A model generated the notes under the pieces. The model was not told the DNA's origin and ran no database searches. It worked only from the letters and a program-made list of their open reading frames with translations. The position numbers were made by a program, and so were the translations under genes. From assembly GCA_028704435.1 (NCBI GenBank), contig JAQWFL010000024.1:1-40573 (forward strand): 40,573 bases of DNA, in the 5' to 3' direction. Within the stretch, counting starts at the first letter, position 1. Every line of letters begins with the position of its first letter. Positions 1 through 7,750 of the stretch are shown one piece after another. This DNA is from Anaerostipes sp. (GTDB lineage: Bacteria; Bacillota; Clostridia; Lachnospirales; Lachnospiraceae).

Positions 1-725
1 CATCTCTTTTTATTCACACTGACCTGCTCTCTTTCAATGTTATTCTCTAAAGTACGAAGAGCTTCATCCACCTGTCCTGTAGACTGTAGCGACTTAATGA
101 CCGTACAAAAAGCGGAAATCTCACCATTACTAAAACTCATTTCCAGTTCATCTAAGCAATCATTTAAGCTTCGTCCACCATCCAAATCATTTCTTAACCT
201 CATAAGTGCTGTCTTTAGTCTCTTATTTTCCACCACAATAACCGCATCCTTTAGAGCATCTGCGATATACTGACCACCTCTTTTACCATAGAGAACGGAT
301 CGGCTCATCTCCATAATGTCTGGCATCATCTCATCATTAGAAGATCGGTTCTGTGCTCTTAAGATGATATCTAAAAAAAACCATCCAAGTATTGCAACCA
401 CAACGCTAATTGGCTTTGCCATCTCAAACTTTAATATTCCTTCTGTAATAAAGAAACATATCATTCCAAACAGTCCTGCCATCATTCCCTTATATAAATA
501 CCACTGGCTTACCGTCATCTGGTCTTTTAAGAGAACGCCCGCTCCCATCTTTTTTAACGTAAGCTGCTTGTTTGCAAAGAACTTTCGTACAAAGGAAGAC
601 TGTTTGATTTTGTCCATCTTCTTTTTCGCTTCCTTGGCAGGTGTTGTACCATGAATCAGATACACGATTCCCTGTACAAAGGAAAACACTAGAATAAATA
701 ATAATGCTACGAATAATCCTATCAA
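1..725 (-). CDS. TadC-like type II secretion F-domain membrane protein (3' part missing)
   Basis: The frame opens at a TTG at 723-725, eight bases after an AGGAGG (734-739), and continues through base 1, so at least 241 residues are present and the C-terminus is outside the window. The only nearby ATG gives an immediate stop, which favours TTG. Residues about 2-24, 79-95 and 103-122 are hydrophobic. After them comes a cytoplasmic helical region (DIMEMSRSVLYGKRGGQYIADAL near 136-158, then a repeated helical pair ending in ALRTLENNIEREQ) typical of the T2SF domain of TadC. In Tad/Flp systems TadB and TadC form the inner-membrane platform that works with the CpaF/TadA ATPase. It starts 14 bases after the preceding TadB-like gene, so the two are co-transcribed. 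The family assignment is good; assignment to TadC rather than TadB rests on order. Confidence 0.72.
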   Translation of the reverse strand, partial: MIGLFVALLFILVFSFVQGIVYLIHGTTPAKEAKKKMDKIKQSSFVRKFFANKQLTLKKMGAGVLLKDQMTVSQWYLYKGMMAGLFGMICFFITEGILKFEMAKPISVVVAILGWFFLDIILRAQNRSSNDEMMPDIMEMSRSVLYGKRGGQYIADALKDAVIVVENKRLKTALMRLRNDLDGGRSLNDCLDELEMSFSNGEISAFCTVIKSLQSTGQVDEALRTLENNIEREQVSVNKKR

Positions 726-739
726 TCCATCTTCCTCCT

Positions 740-1693
740 TTACTTATCCGTCTTAAACATCTTGATTCCTACCATCAGATACAACAATCCTGTGATAAGA
801 AGAAGTGCCTGTCCTGCCATATTTCCAGTTAAACTTCCCTTAACATCAATGCCAAGTCCTGCGCCAATAATCCATACGATAATCACAGCCGTAATGGAAA
901 TCACAACAAGCGTCAGCTTCATAGAAAATAAAATGTTCTTTCTGTCTTCTCTTGCGGATAATCCCGCTGCCACCTGGCTCATCATCTGTGCCAATACCTC
1001 TTCATAATTTGCCTGATAATGCATACAGTTCTTAAGGTTAATAATGATGGTCTGTAACTGTCTGTTCTCCACTGATTCCTTCATATAGTCAAATGCAATA
1101 TCTACATTTCCTGTATTCTCTGCATCCTGCACAAACTTCTCTGCAATACCTCTTAGCACTCCGTTTAGAGATGAAATCGTGTTCTGCATGATGGATACAA
1201 TATCACTGCTTCCTTTGGCATGATTGGATAGGATGGATATAAATATCGCTGTCTGATCTTCAATCTGGTTATAAGTCCTTCCAGATAATCCAATGGCAAC
1301 TGCATAAAGAACAACTGCCTGCGCCACTGCGAGAAACAATGCCACAAACACATTCTGAAAGATTATTGTTCCTTCAAAGAATCCTGCAACTGAAAGTACA
1401 ATCTCTACGCATAAGAATACTTCTCCATTTACAAAGGGAAGTACATTCTTAATCCCGCTCAGTAACATCAGTCGGTCTAGCTTATAAAGAATCGAATGAT
1501 TCTCAATTGCACCAAACTTCGTTACAAACTCTGCTTCCGATAGTACCTTTAAATCTACATTGTCCTTATATTTCTTAACGACTTTTCCCCAGACATTGTT
1601 TTCTACAAATCTCTTATGAATCAGAAAAATCAATAAGAAACTGAATAGAAATATACAGCCCCAGGGAAGCCATCTTAATACTTCTTCACTCAT
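740..1693 (-). CDS. TadB-like type II secretion F-domain membrane protein
   Basis: A 317-residue protein with hydrophobic segments near residues 8-25, 91-108, 113-135, 259-281 and 293-311. A cytoplasmic helical domain (about 140-255) ends in a conserved-looking stretch, VLAQMMSQVAAGLSARED, just before the last membrane pair. This layout is that of T2SF proteins such as TadB, the platform subunit of Tad/Flp pilus machines. The ATG start is directly adjacent to the stop of the upstream unknown gene (1694) and the stop is 14 bases before the TTG of the TadC-like gene, so the three form one transcription unit. No CpaF ATPase or pilin gene is within the window. They may lie to the left, or the ATPase may have been lost with the DNA replaced by the restriction cassette. 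Function in a pilus or a secretion machine is inferred. Confidence 0.75.
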   Translation of the reverse strand: MSEEVLRWLPWGCIFLFSFLLIFLIHKRFVENNVWGKVVKKYKDNVDLKVLSEAEFVTKFGAIENHSILYKLDRLMLLSGIKNVLPFVNGEVFLCVEIVLSVAGFFEGTIIFQNVFVALFLAVAQAVVLYAVAIGLSGRTYNQIEDQTAIFISILSNHAKGSSDIVSIMQNTISSLNGVLRGIAEKFVQDAENTGNVDIAFDYMKESVENRQLQTIIINLKNCMHYQANYEEVLAQMMSQVAAGLSAREDRKNILFSMKLTLVVISITAVIIVWIIGAGLGIDVKGSLTGNMAGQALLLITGLLYLMVGIKMFKTDK

Positions 1694-2581
1694 TTACTGT
1701 GTCCCTCCTTCTTCTCCACCAGAATCGGTGATTGTCTCTGTATTATCCACAGGAAGCGATACGCCAATGTTTACATCTCCTGGATCTGAACTTTCATCTA
1801 CGCTTGGCATCCTGTCTGGATCACTTGGATCGTACTTGACCGTACCATCTTCGTTATACAAAATGATTGGATCATTCCAGTCAATCGCTGCATCATAGGC
1901 TTCGCCATTGTATTTCTTTGCATCTGCATCCGATACATAACGGAAAAGACCAACGCCATTAACAAAGTAATAACCTGACTTAAAATACTCTGGAATCTGA
2001 ATCATAATGAAGTTACTGTGCATAAATTCATAATCGTAACTCACAAATCGCTCCAAGCTGCCAAAGCTGTGAATGTTCGCTTTTAGGTTGTAATCTTGGT
2101 AGTATGTTCCTGTGTAGAATTCACAAGTATAGGTCTTGTCCTTCTTTAGTCCAAGAACAGTTCCGCCATCGGACACATTCTTTTCATCCACCTTGGTATT
2201 ACCTACCTTATCCAAATACAATCTTGTGATAATATCAATACTTGTAAGCTGTGCTGCATCTGATTTCGTATCAATGTAATACTTATAATCATCCTCATCT
2301 ACATCTGCATAGACCAGATAATAATGACCGCCCTGATCGGCTTGCATATTTGAAACTCCAATGGTGTATCCATAATCTGCGAATCGTTCAAATACAATCG
2401 AGCTTGGCACTTCCGTACTGGATACATACACCAGACAATCGGAACTTGTGACTGTTGGAATGTTTCCATCTGTGTCTGAATCCACCCAGATGCTTCTTGG
2501 ATACTCCGTCACTTCCTCTAGTTCCTTGTTCTTGAAGTTGTAATCTCCAGTGATGCAGGTAAAGAACACATCCTTACCCAC
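1694..2581 (-). CDS. Protein of unknown function, probably 5'-truncated at a recombination junction
   Basis: 295 residues from a GTG at 2581. The same frame stays open upstream to about 2660 inside the end of the neighbouring endonuclease-like gene, without an ATG and with only a distant AGAGGA. There is no signal peptide or membrane segment. The protein is rich in Asp, Tyr and Gly, and the C-terminal 40 residues are acidic and low complexity (Pro/Asp/Ser, ending GGEEGGTQ). I do not recognise a domain. Its place directly before two Tad-like genes, and its secreted-looking composition, suggest the C-terminal part of an extracytoplasmic component of the same machine whose N-terminus was lost when the restriction cassette arrived. 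Base composition returns to the higher-G+C level of the Tad genes here. It may not be translated at all in the present configuration. Confidence 0.55.
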   Translation of the reverse strand: MGKDVFFTCITGDYNFKNKELEEVTEYPRSIWVDSDTDGNIPTVTSSDCLVYVSSTEVPSSIVFERFADYGYTIGVSNMQADQGGHYYLVYADVDEDDYKYYIDTKSDAAQLTSIDIITRLYLDKVGNTKVDEKNVSDGGTVLGLKKDKTYTCEFYTGTYYQDYNLKANIHSFGSLERFVSYDYEFMHSNFIMIQIPEYFKSGYYFVNGVGLFRYVSDADAKKYNGEAYDAAIDWNDPIILYNEDGTVKYDPSDPDRMPSVDESSDPGDVNIGVSLPVDNTETITDSGGEEGGTQ

Positions 2582-2589
2582 ATCCGAAC

Positions 2590-3855
2590 TTAGATCCTCT
2601 TTGATATCTGCTCCATCATGATGCCATACATGCTCTTGTTCATCTCTTCACGTTTTTCCACGTCAATTTCAATATCTGTTCCTTGTTTTCTCATTTCTAA
2701 AATCTTATATACATAACTTCTCAATATTTGATCTCTTTTTAAACTTGTAAACATTATCTCATCGCCTAAATTAACATGCTGGTTTCTCAAATTTCCTTCT
2801 TGTAAAACAAACATTTTACTTCCATCAACCGCAGTCACAACCTGATCAGAAACTGCTAATGGTTTAATTTGGTTAGTAATATATTTACTATCCTTCTCGT
2901 AATATACTAAATTATAAACCTCTTTTAACTTGTATTTTTCAAATACTTCTTCAATAAATGCATGCGGTATAATTGCATCATATTCCTTTTTATGTGCTAT
3001 TTTTATCTTATTTCTCTGTGTTACGATTGAATCTAGTAAAATATAGTTCAGAATCGACAATTTTACTCTGTTTCTAACATCCTTTTGAACCAACTTATCG
3101 TAATAATTAGCATATTCATAATATCTTTTTTCTCGACTTGTTAATGTAGCCTGATTAGTCGTTTTGACAGTGCTCAGTACTTTTGAATACGCTTTCCATG
3201 CTTTCTGCATATCATTCGGAGGCAAACGGAATAAACGCTTTACCTCATATCCTGAAAAGTTCATTCCTTGTATCGTATAATAAAATTCATCATTATCAAA
3301 TGAAAATAATGCATTCAGATTATTGTTTTTATTTGTTGGCTCTTTTATTGTATCAATGATATTTGAAAAAAAATATTTAATGCTATCCATTGGCTCTTCC
3401 GCCAAATCATCATGTACTATTCCACAGGCGTCACATTCTAGCTGACTATCTAAACATTTTTTTACAACTGAAAACAAGAAAAACTCAATTACAAATGGAA
3501 TATCTTCAGACAAGCCACTAACACTAATATTAGGTTGGGACATTTCATCGATTATTCTATTATTGTCATAGTACATGATTTTCAGAAGCATCTCTCCATA
3601 TTTTGTGATTTCTTCATTCTTATTAAGAACTCCCATTTTTCTCAATGCTTCTATATATTGATGTGCTATCCCCTTATCATGCATTGCAACTCTTTCAAGA
3701 TTTTTGCAAATATTTGTTATTGCTTTTGCACCCGTGTTAAAAAAAGAAATATGACGTAACTTAAAGTTACCTTTTTGATTTCTTGGTATCAGTTCTTCTG
3801 GTTCAAAGATTGCATCTAATAGATCCAACTCATCTGCAGCTATCCACATTTCCAT
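2590..3855 (-). CDS. Putative restriction endonuclease of a two-methyltransferase R-M cassette
   Basis: 421 residues; not recognised by motif. It is the last gene of a tightly overlapping operon with an HTH regulator and two D12 adenine methyltransferases. Its ATG overlaps the stop of the second methyltransferase (TAATG), with a GGAGGT just upstream. That position is where a cognate type II endonuclease is expected. Residues about 55-95 look like a winged helix (HQYIEALRKMGVL then ITKYGEMLLKI), which could be a DNA-recognition module. I see no secure PD-(D/E)xK, HNH, GIY-YIG or PLD signature; a lone CDAC pair is near residue 143. The last 40 residues are encoded by less AT-rich DNA than the rest, so the original C-terminus may have been fused to flanking sequence. 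Alternative: a non-nuclease accessory protein. Confidence 0.5.
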   Translation of the reverse strand: MEMWIAADELDLLDAIFEPEELIPRNQKGNFKLRHISFFNTGAKAITNICKNLERVAMHDKGIAHQYIEALRKMGVLNKNEEITKYGEMLLKIMYYDNNRIIDEMSQPNISVSGLSEDIPFVIEFFLFSVVKKCLDSQLECDACGIVHDDLAEEPMDSIKYFFSNIIDTIKEPTNKNNNLNALFSFDNDEFYYTIQGMNFSGYEVKRLFRLPPNDMQKAWKAYSKVLSTVKTTNQATLTSREKRYYEYANYYDKLVQKDVRNRVKLSILNYILLDSIVTQRNKIKIAHKKEYDAIIPHAFIEEVFEKYKLKEVYNLVYYEKDSKYITNQIKPLAVSDQVVTAVDGSKMFVLQEGNLRNQHVNLGDEIMFTSLKRDQILRSYVYKILEMRKQGTDIEIDVEKREEMNKSMYGIMMEQISKRI

Positions 3856-5153
3856 TACCTCCTTGCATAAAATAATAATTCATCTATCATTTTCTTATGT
3901 CCACCACTTTGACTTTGATAATTTTTTCTTTTTATAGTTGATGGATCTTTATCATAATATGAAAACCCTTCAACATTTTTTAGTATATTAATAATTGCAT
4001 CTCTTCCCTCAAATGATGCTTCCTTTTTTCCATGGCTCCAATGATTATTTTCATCATAATAACTAATCAACACATGTCTGGATTTGGTATCGTCTATCAA
4101 TTCTGTTAATGCTCTCACAAATTTATCTTTATAACAATATCTAGAATTGAAATTATCATCCATATTTTGACCTCTTACAAATTTAAATTCAGCAGCATAT
4201 TTAAGTAAATCATCAATATCGCAATATTTTGCTATAAAATTCAACATATGATAATATGCCGAATATTGTCTGAAATTGTATGGCGGATCAATATACAAAA
4301 CGGATTCACTAATGTCGATATTTTGAAACTCATTTTTCTTATATAATTCATTAGCGTCTTCCCTAAACACAATGTACTTTTTTTCTTCATCGAAAATATT
4401 AAACATAATAGGTTTAAAATAAAGTTTTGCTTCTGCATTAGGATATAATTTACTTCTATTGAAATCGTGAAAAGTGCCGTTAACATTGGCATTCAACGTC
4501 ACTTCCTCAATAATACACGCTAACAGAATATATTTTTCTAAATCAGTTATCAAATTGCTATTTGCCCATTTCTTAATTAAGCACAAACTTTTTCCTAATT
4601 TTTTTGCATTCTCTTCTGAAAAATAATTCCTTTTACCTATTGTTCCTCTAGCACTTTTATATGTCGATTGACTTCCCCAAACCGTATAATAATCAAAAAA
4701 TAATGCTTCTTCTTCTGATAAATTTTCTAAGCTTATTCTATTAAGATACTGTAATACTTTCAATAAAGGCTCAATGTTCTGATCAAAATTTATTTTTTGA
4801 TAATACCCTTCCTCAAAAATCTTATCAGCTTCTATTTTTCTCTGTATATACAACTTGTCTTTATTTAAATCTTCTTCTGAAACAACAAATGAACTAAACT
4901 CGCTTTCATTTATTAACTTCTCAAATGAAGGAAACTCATTGTTTTCTAAATATGCCTTTCCTAAAACATATGAGAATTCATTAACATCATTTGATATAAC
5001 ATCAAATCCTCTTTGTTTAAAATACTGGGAAACATTTGTAGTTCCAGCAAACACATCTATAATCAGTCCATCTGATATGCCTTTTTCCTCCAAAAATTCC
5101 TTAATACCATCAACAATAACTTTTTTATTTCCTATATATTTATCCATATACAT
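3855..5153 (-). CDS. D12-class DNA adenine-N6 methyltransferase (second of pair)
   Basis: 432 residues from an ATG at 5151-5153 that overlaps the upstream methyltransferase stop as TGATG. A TTG 12 bases further upstream would give 436 residues and is less likely. The N-terminus has the D12 pattern DKYIGNKK, then the AdoMet-binding motif I variant IIDVFAGTTNVSQYF at about 30-45, and the catalytic motif IV DPPY at about 289-292 within VLYIDPPYNFRQY. A long insert of about 240 residues between the two, larger than in Dam, probably carries target recognition. Such enzymes methylate adenine N6. The frame is strongly AT-rich compared with the genes on either side of the cassette, which points to horizontal acquisition. 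Paired adenine methyltransferases often serve asymmetric sites, one enzyme per strand. Confidence 0.85.
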   Translation of the reverse strand: MYMDKYIGNKKVIVDGIKEFLEEKGISDGLIIDVFAGTTNVSQYFKQRGFDVISNDVNEFSYVLGKAYLENNEFPSFEKLINESEFSSFVVSEEDLNKDKLYIQRKIEADKIFEEGYYQKINFDQNIEPLLKVLQYLNRISLENLSEEEALFFDYYTVWGSQSTYKSARGTIGKRNYFSEENAKKLGKSLCLIKKWANSNLITDLEKYILLACIIEEVTLNANVNGTFHDFNRSKLYPNAEAKLYFKPIMFNIFDEEKKYIVFREDANELYKKNEFQNIDISESVLYIDPPYNFRQYSAYYHMLNFIAKYCDIDDLLKYAAEFKFVRGQNMDDNFNSRYCYKDKFVRALTELIDDTKSRHVLISYYDENNHWSHGKKEASFEGRDAIINILKNVEGFSYYDKDPSTIKRKNYQSQSGGHKKMIDELLFYARR

Positions 5154-6544
5154 CAATAATGGCAAATAAACAATAATTCACCATCATCTAATTCCTTCCT
5201 ATTTGAATTTTTACTACTAAGTTTTCTATATCTATGCGAAATATTTCTCATCTTGACATTAGGATAATTTTTCTTTAACAATTCCATTAATTCCACTTTA
5301 CTTACAACTCTTTTCCTCGTATCCTGATTATCATCTGAATCAGAATAACTCATAATAATATTGGCTCCTGTACTAGAAATAGTTTCAATTAATTTTTCAA
5401 ATTCCATTTTTCCTTTCGATGGAATACAATAATTAGATTGAAATCTATCGTTTCTATATCTTCCATTCATCAGATAAATCTTTCCATTATATTTCTTTTC
5501 TTCTAGTATAGGATAATCATATTTAACCAATGTTTCCAACACATGATAAAATCGAGAATAATGATCAATAGTATATGGAGGATCTAAGTAAAAAGTGTCT
5601 GCCGCTTTTATTTCAGTTATTTCAATTGCTTCAAACGAATCCAATGTATATGCTTTGTTGCTATCAGAATAAATTTTCCTTCTTCTATTAAGAATTTCTA
5701 ACATCTCTTTAAAAGGATCTTCAATTTTAAGTTTTCTATCTCTCATACATCTATTTATTGCAAAAGTTTTAATTTTTCCAGAACCATCTACTACCTTTAT
5801 CGGTTGAGCAAAATTTTTACCAACACTGCTAACAATTTCTGATACTGCATGAAGTAGGCATACCATTAAAATTTTTTTTGTTACAGAATTTTCAGTACTA
5901 TTTGTTTCAATCATATCGATTGCTTTTCTAATTGAATCTATTTCTATACATTGTTCAACAGAAAAGTAGCTGTTTGAATAATACAAAGTAAATAGTGCAT
6001 AAATATCTCTATCATTTTTAAATTTTTCTATAGATTCATCTGTAAACATATTTATGCTTTCGCCAAATATTTTTTTTAATTCGTCTCTTGATGTATCTGA
6101 GATATTTTCCCCGTTATAAAACACATTGCATTCACATAATTTGGCAAGTAATTCTGTATCATTATTTTCAATAACTTGCTGTTCATATTCGAGAATATCT
6201 TTAAAATATTTACATAATTCGTCCTTATTATTTTTATATGCCTCAGAATTAATTAAGTCATCATAACCGATTAGTGACCTACTATTCTTTATTAATACAC
6301 CTGTAATCAAGCTGCTATATTCCTGGACATCATTTGCTATTACGCGATAACTATCTGCCAAATAGCTTGAAACGACTCCGGTTCCTGAGAATAAATCTAC
6401 AACAGTTCCATGCTCCGGAGTAATTTTCTTTATCTCTTTTTCAATCGCATCCAAAATATTAACTTTACTTCCTAAATACTGGATAACTCTAATTTTTTCT
6501 TTCACATTAATGCTCCGTTTATTTATTTTAATTTCTTTTTTCAT
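5153..6544 (-). CDS. D12-class DNA adenine-N6 methyltransferase (first of pair)
   Basis: 463 residues. N-terminal IQYLGSKVNILDAI (about 21-34) corresponds to the D12 start motif, followed by motif I VVDLFSGTGVVSSYL at about 48-62 and motif IV TFYLDPPYTIDHYSRFYH with DPPY at 321-324. The long middle region is presumably the target-recognition part. It resembles the second methyltransferase in architecture but the two are quite divergent in sequence, so they are not a recent tandem duplication. The ATG at 6544 lies inside the end of the HTH gene (17-base overlap) and the stop overlaps the next ATG, so expression is probably translationally coupled along the cassette. Predicted role: protective methylation of one strand of the recognition site. 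Confidence 0.86.
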   Translation of the reverse strand: MKKEIKINKRSINVKEKIRVIQYLGSKVNILDAIEKEIKKITPEHGTVVDLFSGTGVVSSYLADSYRVIANDVQEYSSLITGVLIKNSRSLIGYDDLINSEAYKNNKDELCKYFKDILEYEQQVIENNDTELLAKLCECNVFYNGENISDTSRDELKKIFGESINMFTDESIEKFKNDRDIYALFTLYYSNSYFSVEQCIEIDSIRKAIDMIETNSTENSVTKKILMVCLLHAVSEIVSSVGKNFAQPIKVVDGSGKIKTFAINRCMRDRKLKIEDPFKEMLEILNRRRKIYSDSNKAYTLDSFEAIEITEIKAADTFYLDPPYTIDHYSRFYHVLETLVKYDYPILEEKKYNGKIYLMNGRYRNDRFQSNYCIPSKGKMEFEKLIETISSTGANIIMSYSDSDDNQDTRKRVVSKVELMELLKKNYPNVKMRNISHRYRKLSSKNSNRKELDDGELLFICHY

Positions 6545-6737
6545 AGGAAATTACAATATCGTATCCCAATGCTTCCATCATTTCGACAAATTTCTTGTTA
6601 ATTATGCCATCTTTCTTTTTAATTATACGATTGACATATTGACCACTGGTTCCTATCGCTTCACCTAGTTGTTGCTGAGTTAGTTTATTTTCGATGCACT
6701 TTACCTTTACGTCTATCTCAATCTCATTTTTTACCAT
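6528..6737 (-). CDS. Small XRE-type HTH protein, possible R-M controller
   Basis: 69 residues. A helix-turn-helix is visible in LTQQQLGEAIGTSGQYVNRIIKKKDG (about 18-43), followed by a C-terminal extension ending in LGYDIVISYEKRN, a pattern common in small HTH proteins that head operons. It is the first gene of the restriction-modification operon, behind a near-consensus promoter, with a GGAG ribosome binding site nine bases before the ATG at 6737. By analogy with C proteins of type II systems it may set the timing of methyltransferase and endonuclease expression. I could not see an obvious C-box palindrome upstream, so regulation is inferred only from position. Confidence 0.75.
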   Translation of the reverse strand: MVKNEIEIDVKVKCIENKLTQQQLGEAIGTSGQYVNRIIKKKDGIINKKFVEMMEALGYDIVISYEKRN

Positions 6738-6784
6738 TTTTGTGAACTCCTATAACACAAATAAGATTATTTTTTACCCTATTA

Positions 6785-6813
6785 ATTATAATCCATAAAT
6801 TAATTTTACACAA
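6785..6813 (-). promoter_or_regulatory. Promoter of the R-M operon
   Basis: On the minus strand TTGTGT (6808-6813) is followed after 17 bases by a perfect TATAAT (6785-6790). The predicted start near 6778 leaves a leader of about 40 bases before the HTH gene. The surrounding 190 bases are extremely AT-rich. Confidence 0.7.
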
Positions 6814-6845
6814 GAATTTTTAAATCAACTCACATAATGCTATAA

Positions 6846-6912
6846 CTAATTTTGTTTCAAAAAATAAAATGCAATTCTTTCCTTATAAAAATAAGAAAAG
6901 TCCAAATCACCT
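6846..6912 (-). other. Orphan ribosome binding site with a 19-codon stub at the R-M cassette's outer edge
   Basis: Just after the stop of the four-helix membrane protein (6925) the minus strand has AGGTGA (6907-6912), a spacing base and a TTG at 6905, which opens a frame of only 19 codons ending at 6846. This looks like the initiation region of a downstream gene whose body was replaced by the restriction cassette. The stub's composition becomes very AT-rich within a few codons, so the junction is probably near 6900. It could also be chance. Confidence 0.35.
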
Positions 6913-6924
6913 TTGCTTAGATTA

Positions 6925-7350
6925 CTATTCTTCAATTCTTCTCACCCTCGGCTTCTGTTGATTCTTCCGATCCAACCAAGGTATTGTTGCATTTGCAAAT
7001 ACCGCCAACTCCATAAATCCGAAGAATGCCACGATAACAACTTTTAATATAATTCTTACAATATCATTTCCTATATAATCTGCGAATACCCAAAACAATC
7101 CAGTAAAGATTATCACACCTGCGATACATGGAACTGCAGCAACGATTGGCATATAGCTTAACGCACAATACAGAACAACAAATGCTGCACAGATTCCAAA
7201 TGTCATCCACCAACTTGCATCAGGGAATAACTTTTGATGAAGCGGAATGCTCCACACAACTGCAGGCACTATATTTATCAATGGAATCTTGTAATTCTTA
7301 TCATATGAGTTTGTCTTAATGTCTTCTACAATATACTTTGCCATAATCAT
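6925..7350 (-). CDS. Small four-helix integral membrane protein of unknown function
   Basis: 141 residues with hydrophobic segments around residues 23-40 (weak), 47-66, 68-92 and 98-121, a short charged N-terminus and a basic tail (WLDRKNQQKPRVRRIEE). The start ATG at 7350 overlaps the reconstructed stop of the upstream broken gene as ATGA, which supports the longer MIMAKYIV start over the internal ATG six bases later. No catalytic motif is visible and I do not recognise a family. Genes of this size and topology are common in conjugative or plasmid-type operons, so a role in the transfer or Tad-like machine is possible but unproven. Confidence 0.7.
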   Translation of the reverse strand: MIMAKYIVEDIKTNSYDKNYKIPLINIVPAVVWSIPLHQKLFPDASWWMTFGICAAFVVLYCALSYMPIVAAVPCIAGVIIFTGLFWVFADYIGNDIVRIILKVVIVAFFGFMELAVFANATIPWLDRKNQQKPRVRRIEE

Positions 7351-7657
7351 TCCTCACCTTCCCATATATCATATCGTTTATCTGCAACTACTTCAAATGG
7401 TTTTTATCAATGACTTTCCATCTTCTTGTATTGGGACTCTTTACTTCAAAATGGATTTCTCCATGCTCTTTTTCATATTGATACAGCTTCTTTTCTAAAA
7501 TTCGTCTTGATCAGGTATATACTCCACCAGTATACTTGCTCAACTCAATGCATAGCTCTCTAATTGTTCCCTCGTATTCATAGCTGCACCTGCAGTCACC
7601 AGTTGGATATGTCTTAATAACCTTGAAGCGCAATTTTTCTTTTTCCTTATCTGCCAT
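7347..7657 (-). pseudogene. Degraded small gene (in-frame stop plus one-base frameshift)
   Basis: An ATG at 7657 with GAGGA seven bases upstream starts a frame reading MADKEKEKLRFKVIKTYP and on to GGVYT, where a TGA at 7511-7513 interrupts it. Reading straight through continues as SRRILEKKLYQYEKEHGEI and FEVKSPNTRRWKVIDK. A one-base shift in a run of A residues near 7405 then restores PFEVVADKRYDIWEGEE. That ends in a TGA at 7347-7349, overlapping the next gene's ATG as ATGA. The restored product would be 103 residues. The natural ATGA overlap is a strong argument that this was one gene. I do not recognise the family. Either there are two real mutations or one is a sequencing error; the first 48 residues alone may still be made. 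Confidence 0.7.
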
Positions 7658-7689
7658 AACAAATTCCTCATACTTTATTGTGGATGTTC

Positions 7690-7742
7690 CCCTTGGTCGC
7701 TTGACCAAAGGGTTACAACTTCTAGTCAACTTGACCAGAAGT
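7690..7742. repeat. Two tandem palindromes sharing a GGTCAAG core, downstream of repA
   Basis: Between the repA stop and the broken gene are two inverted repeats. One is at 7690-7712 (arms CCCTTGGTC and GACCAAAGGG, loop GCTT, one bulged base). The other is at 7718-7742 (arms ACTTCTAGTC and GACCAGAAGT, loop AACTT, one mismatch). Both contain TTGACCA on the plus strand and their centres are about 29 bases apart. No T-run follows on the minus strand, so they are poor terminators. They look more like a binding site for RepA, ParB or a repressor, or an mRNA structure between the two genes. Confidence 0.6.
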
Positions 7743-7750
7743 GATTCCGA

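Noticed and set aside
37-654. Two plus-strand open frames at the left edge
   Set aside because: They are antisense to the TadC-like gene, which has a good ribosome binding site, membrane segments and family features.
2590-3855. PD-(D/E)xK or HNH signature in the 421-residue protein
   Set aside because: Isolated DSK and CDAC pieces are present but their spacing and context do not support a catalytic motif, so no nuclease fold was claimed.
7658-7729. N-terminal 24-codon extension of the broken gene
   Set aside because: It is read through the palindromes and has no ribosome binding site, while an internal ATG at 7657 has GAGGA at good spacing.
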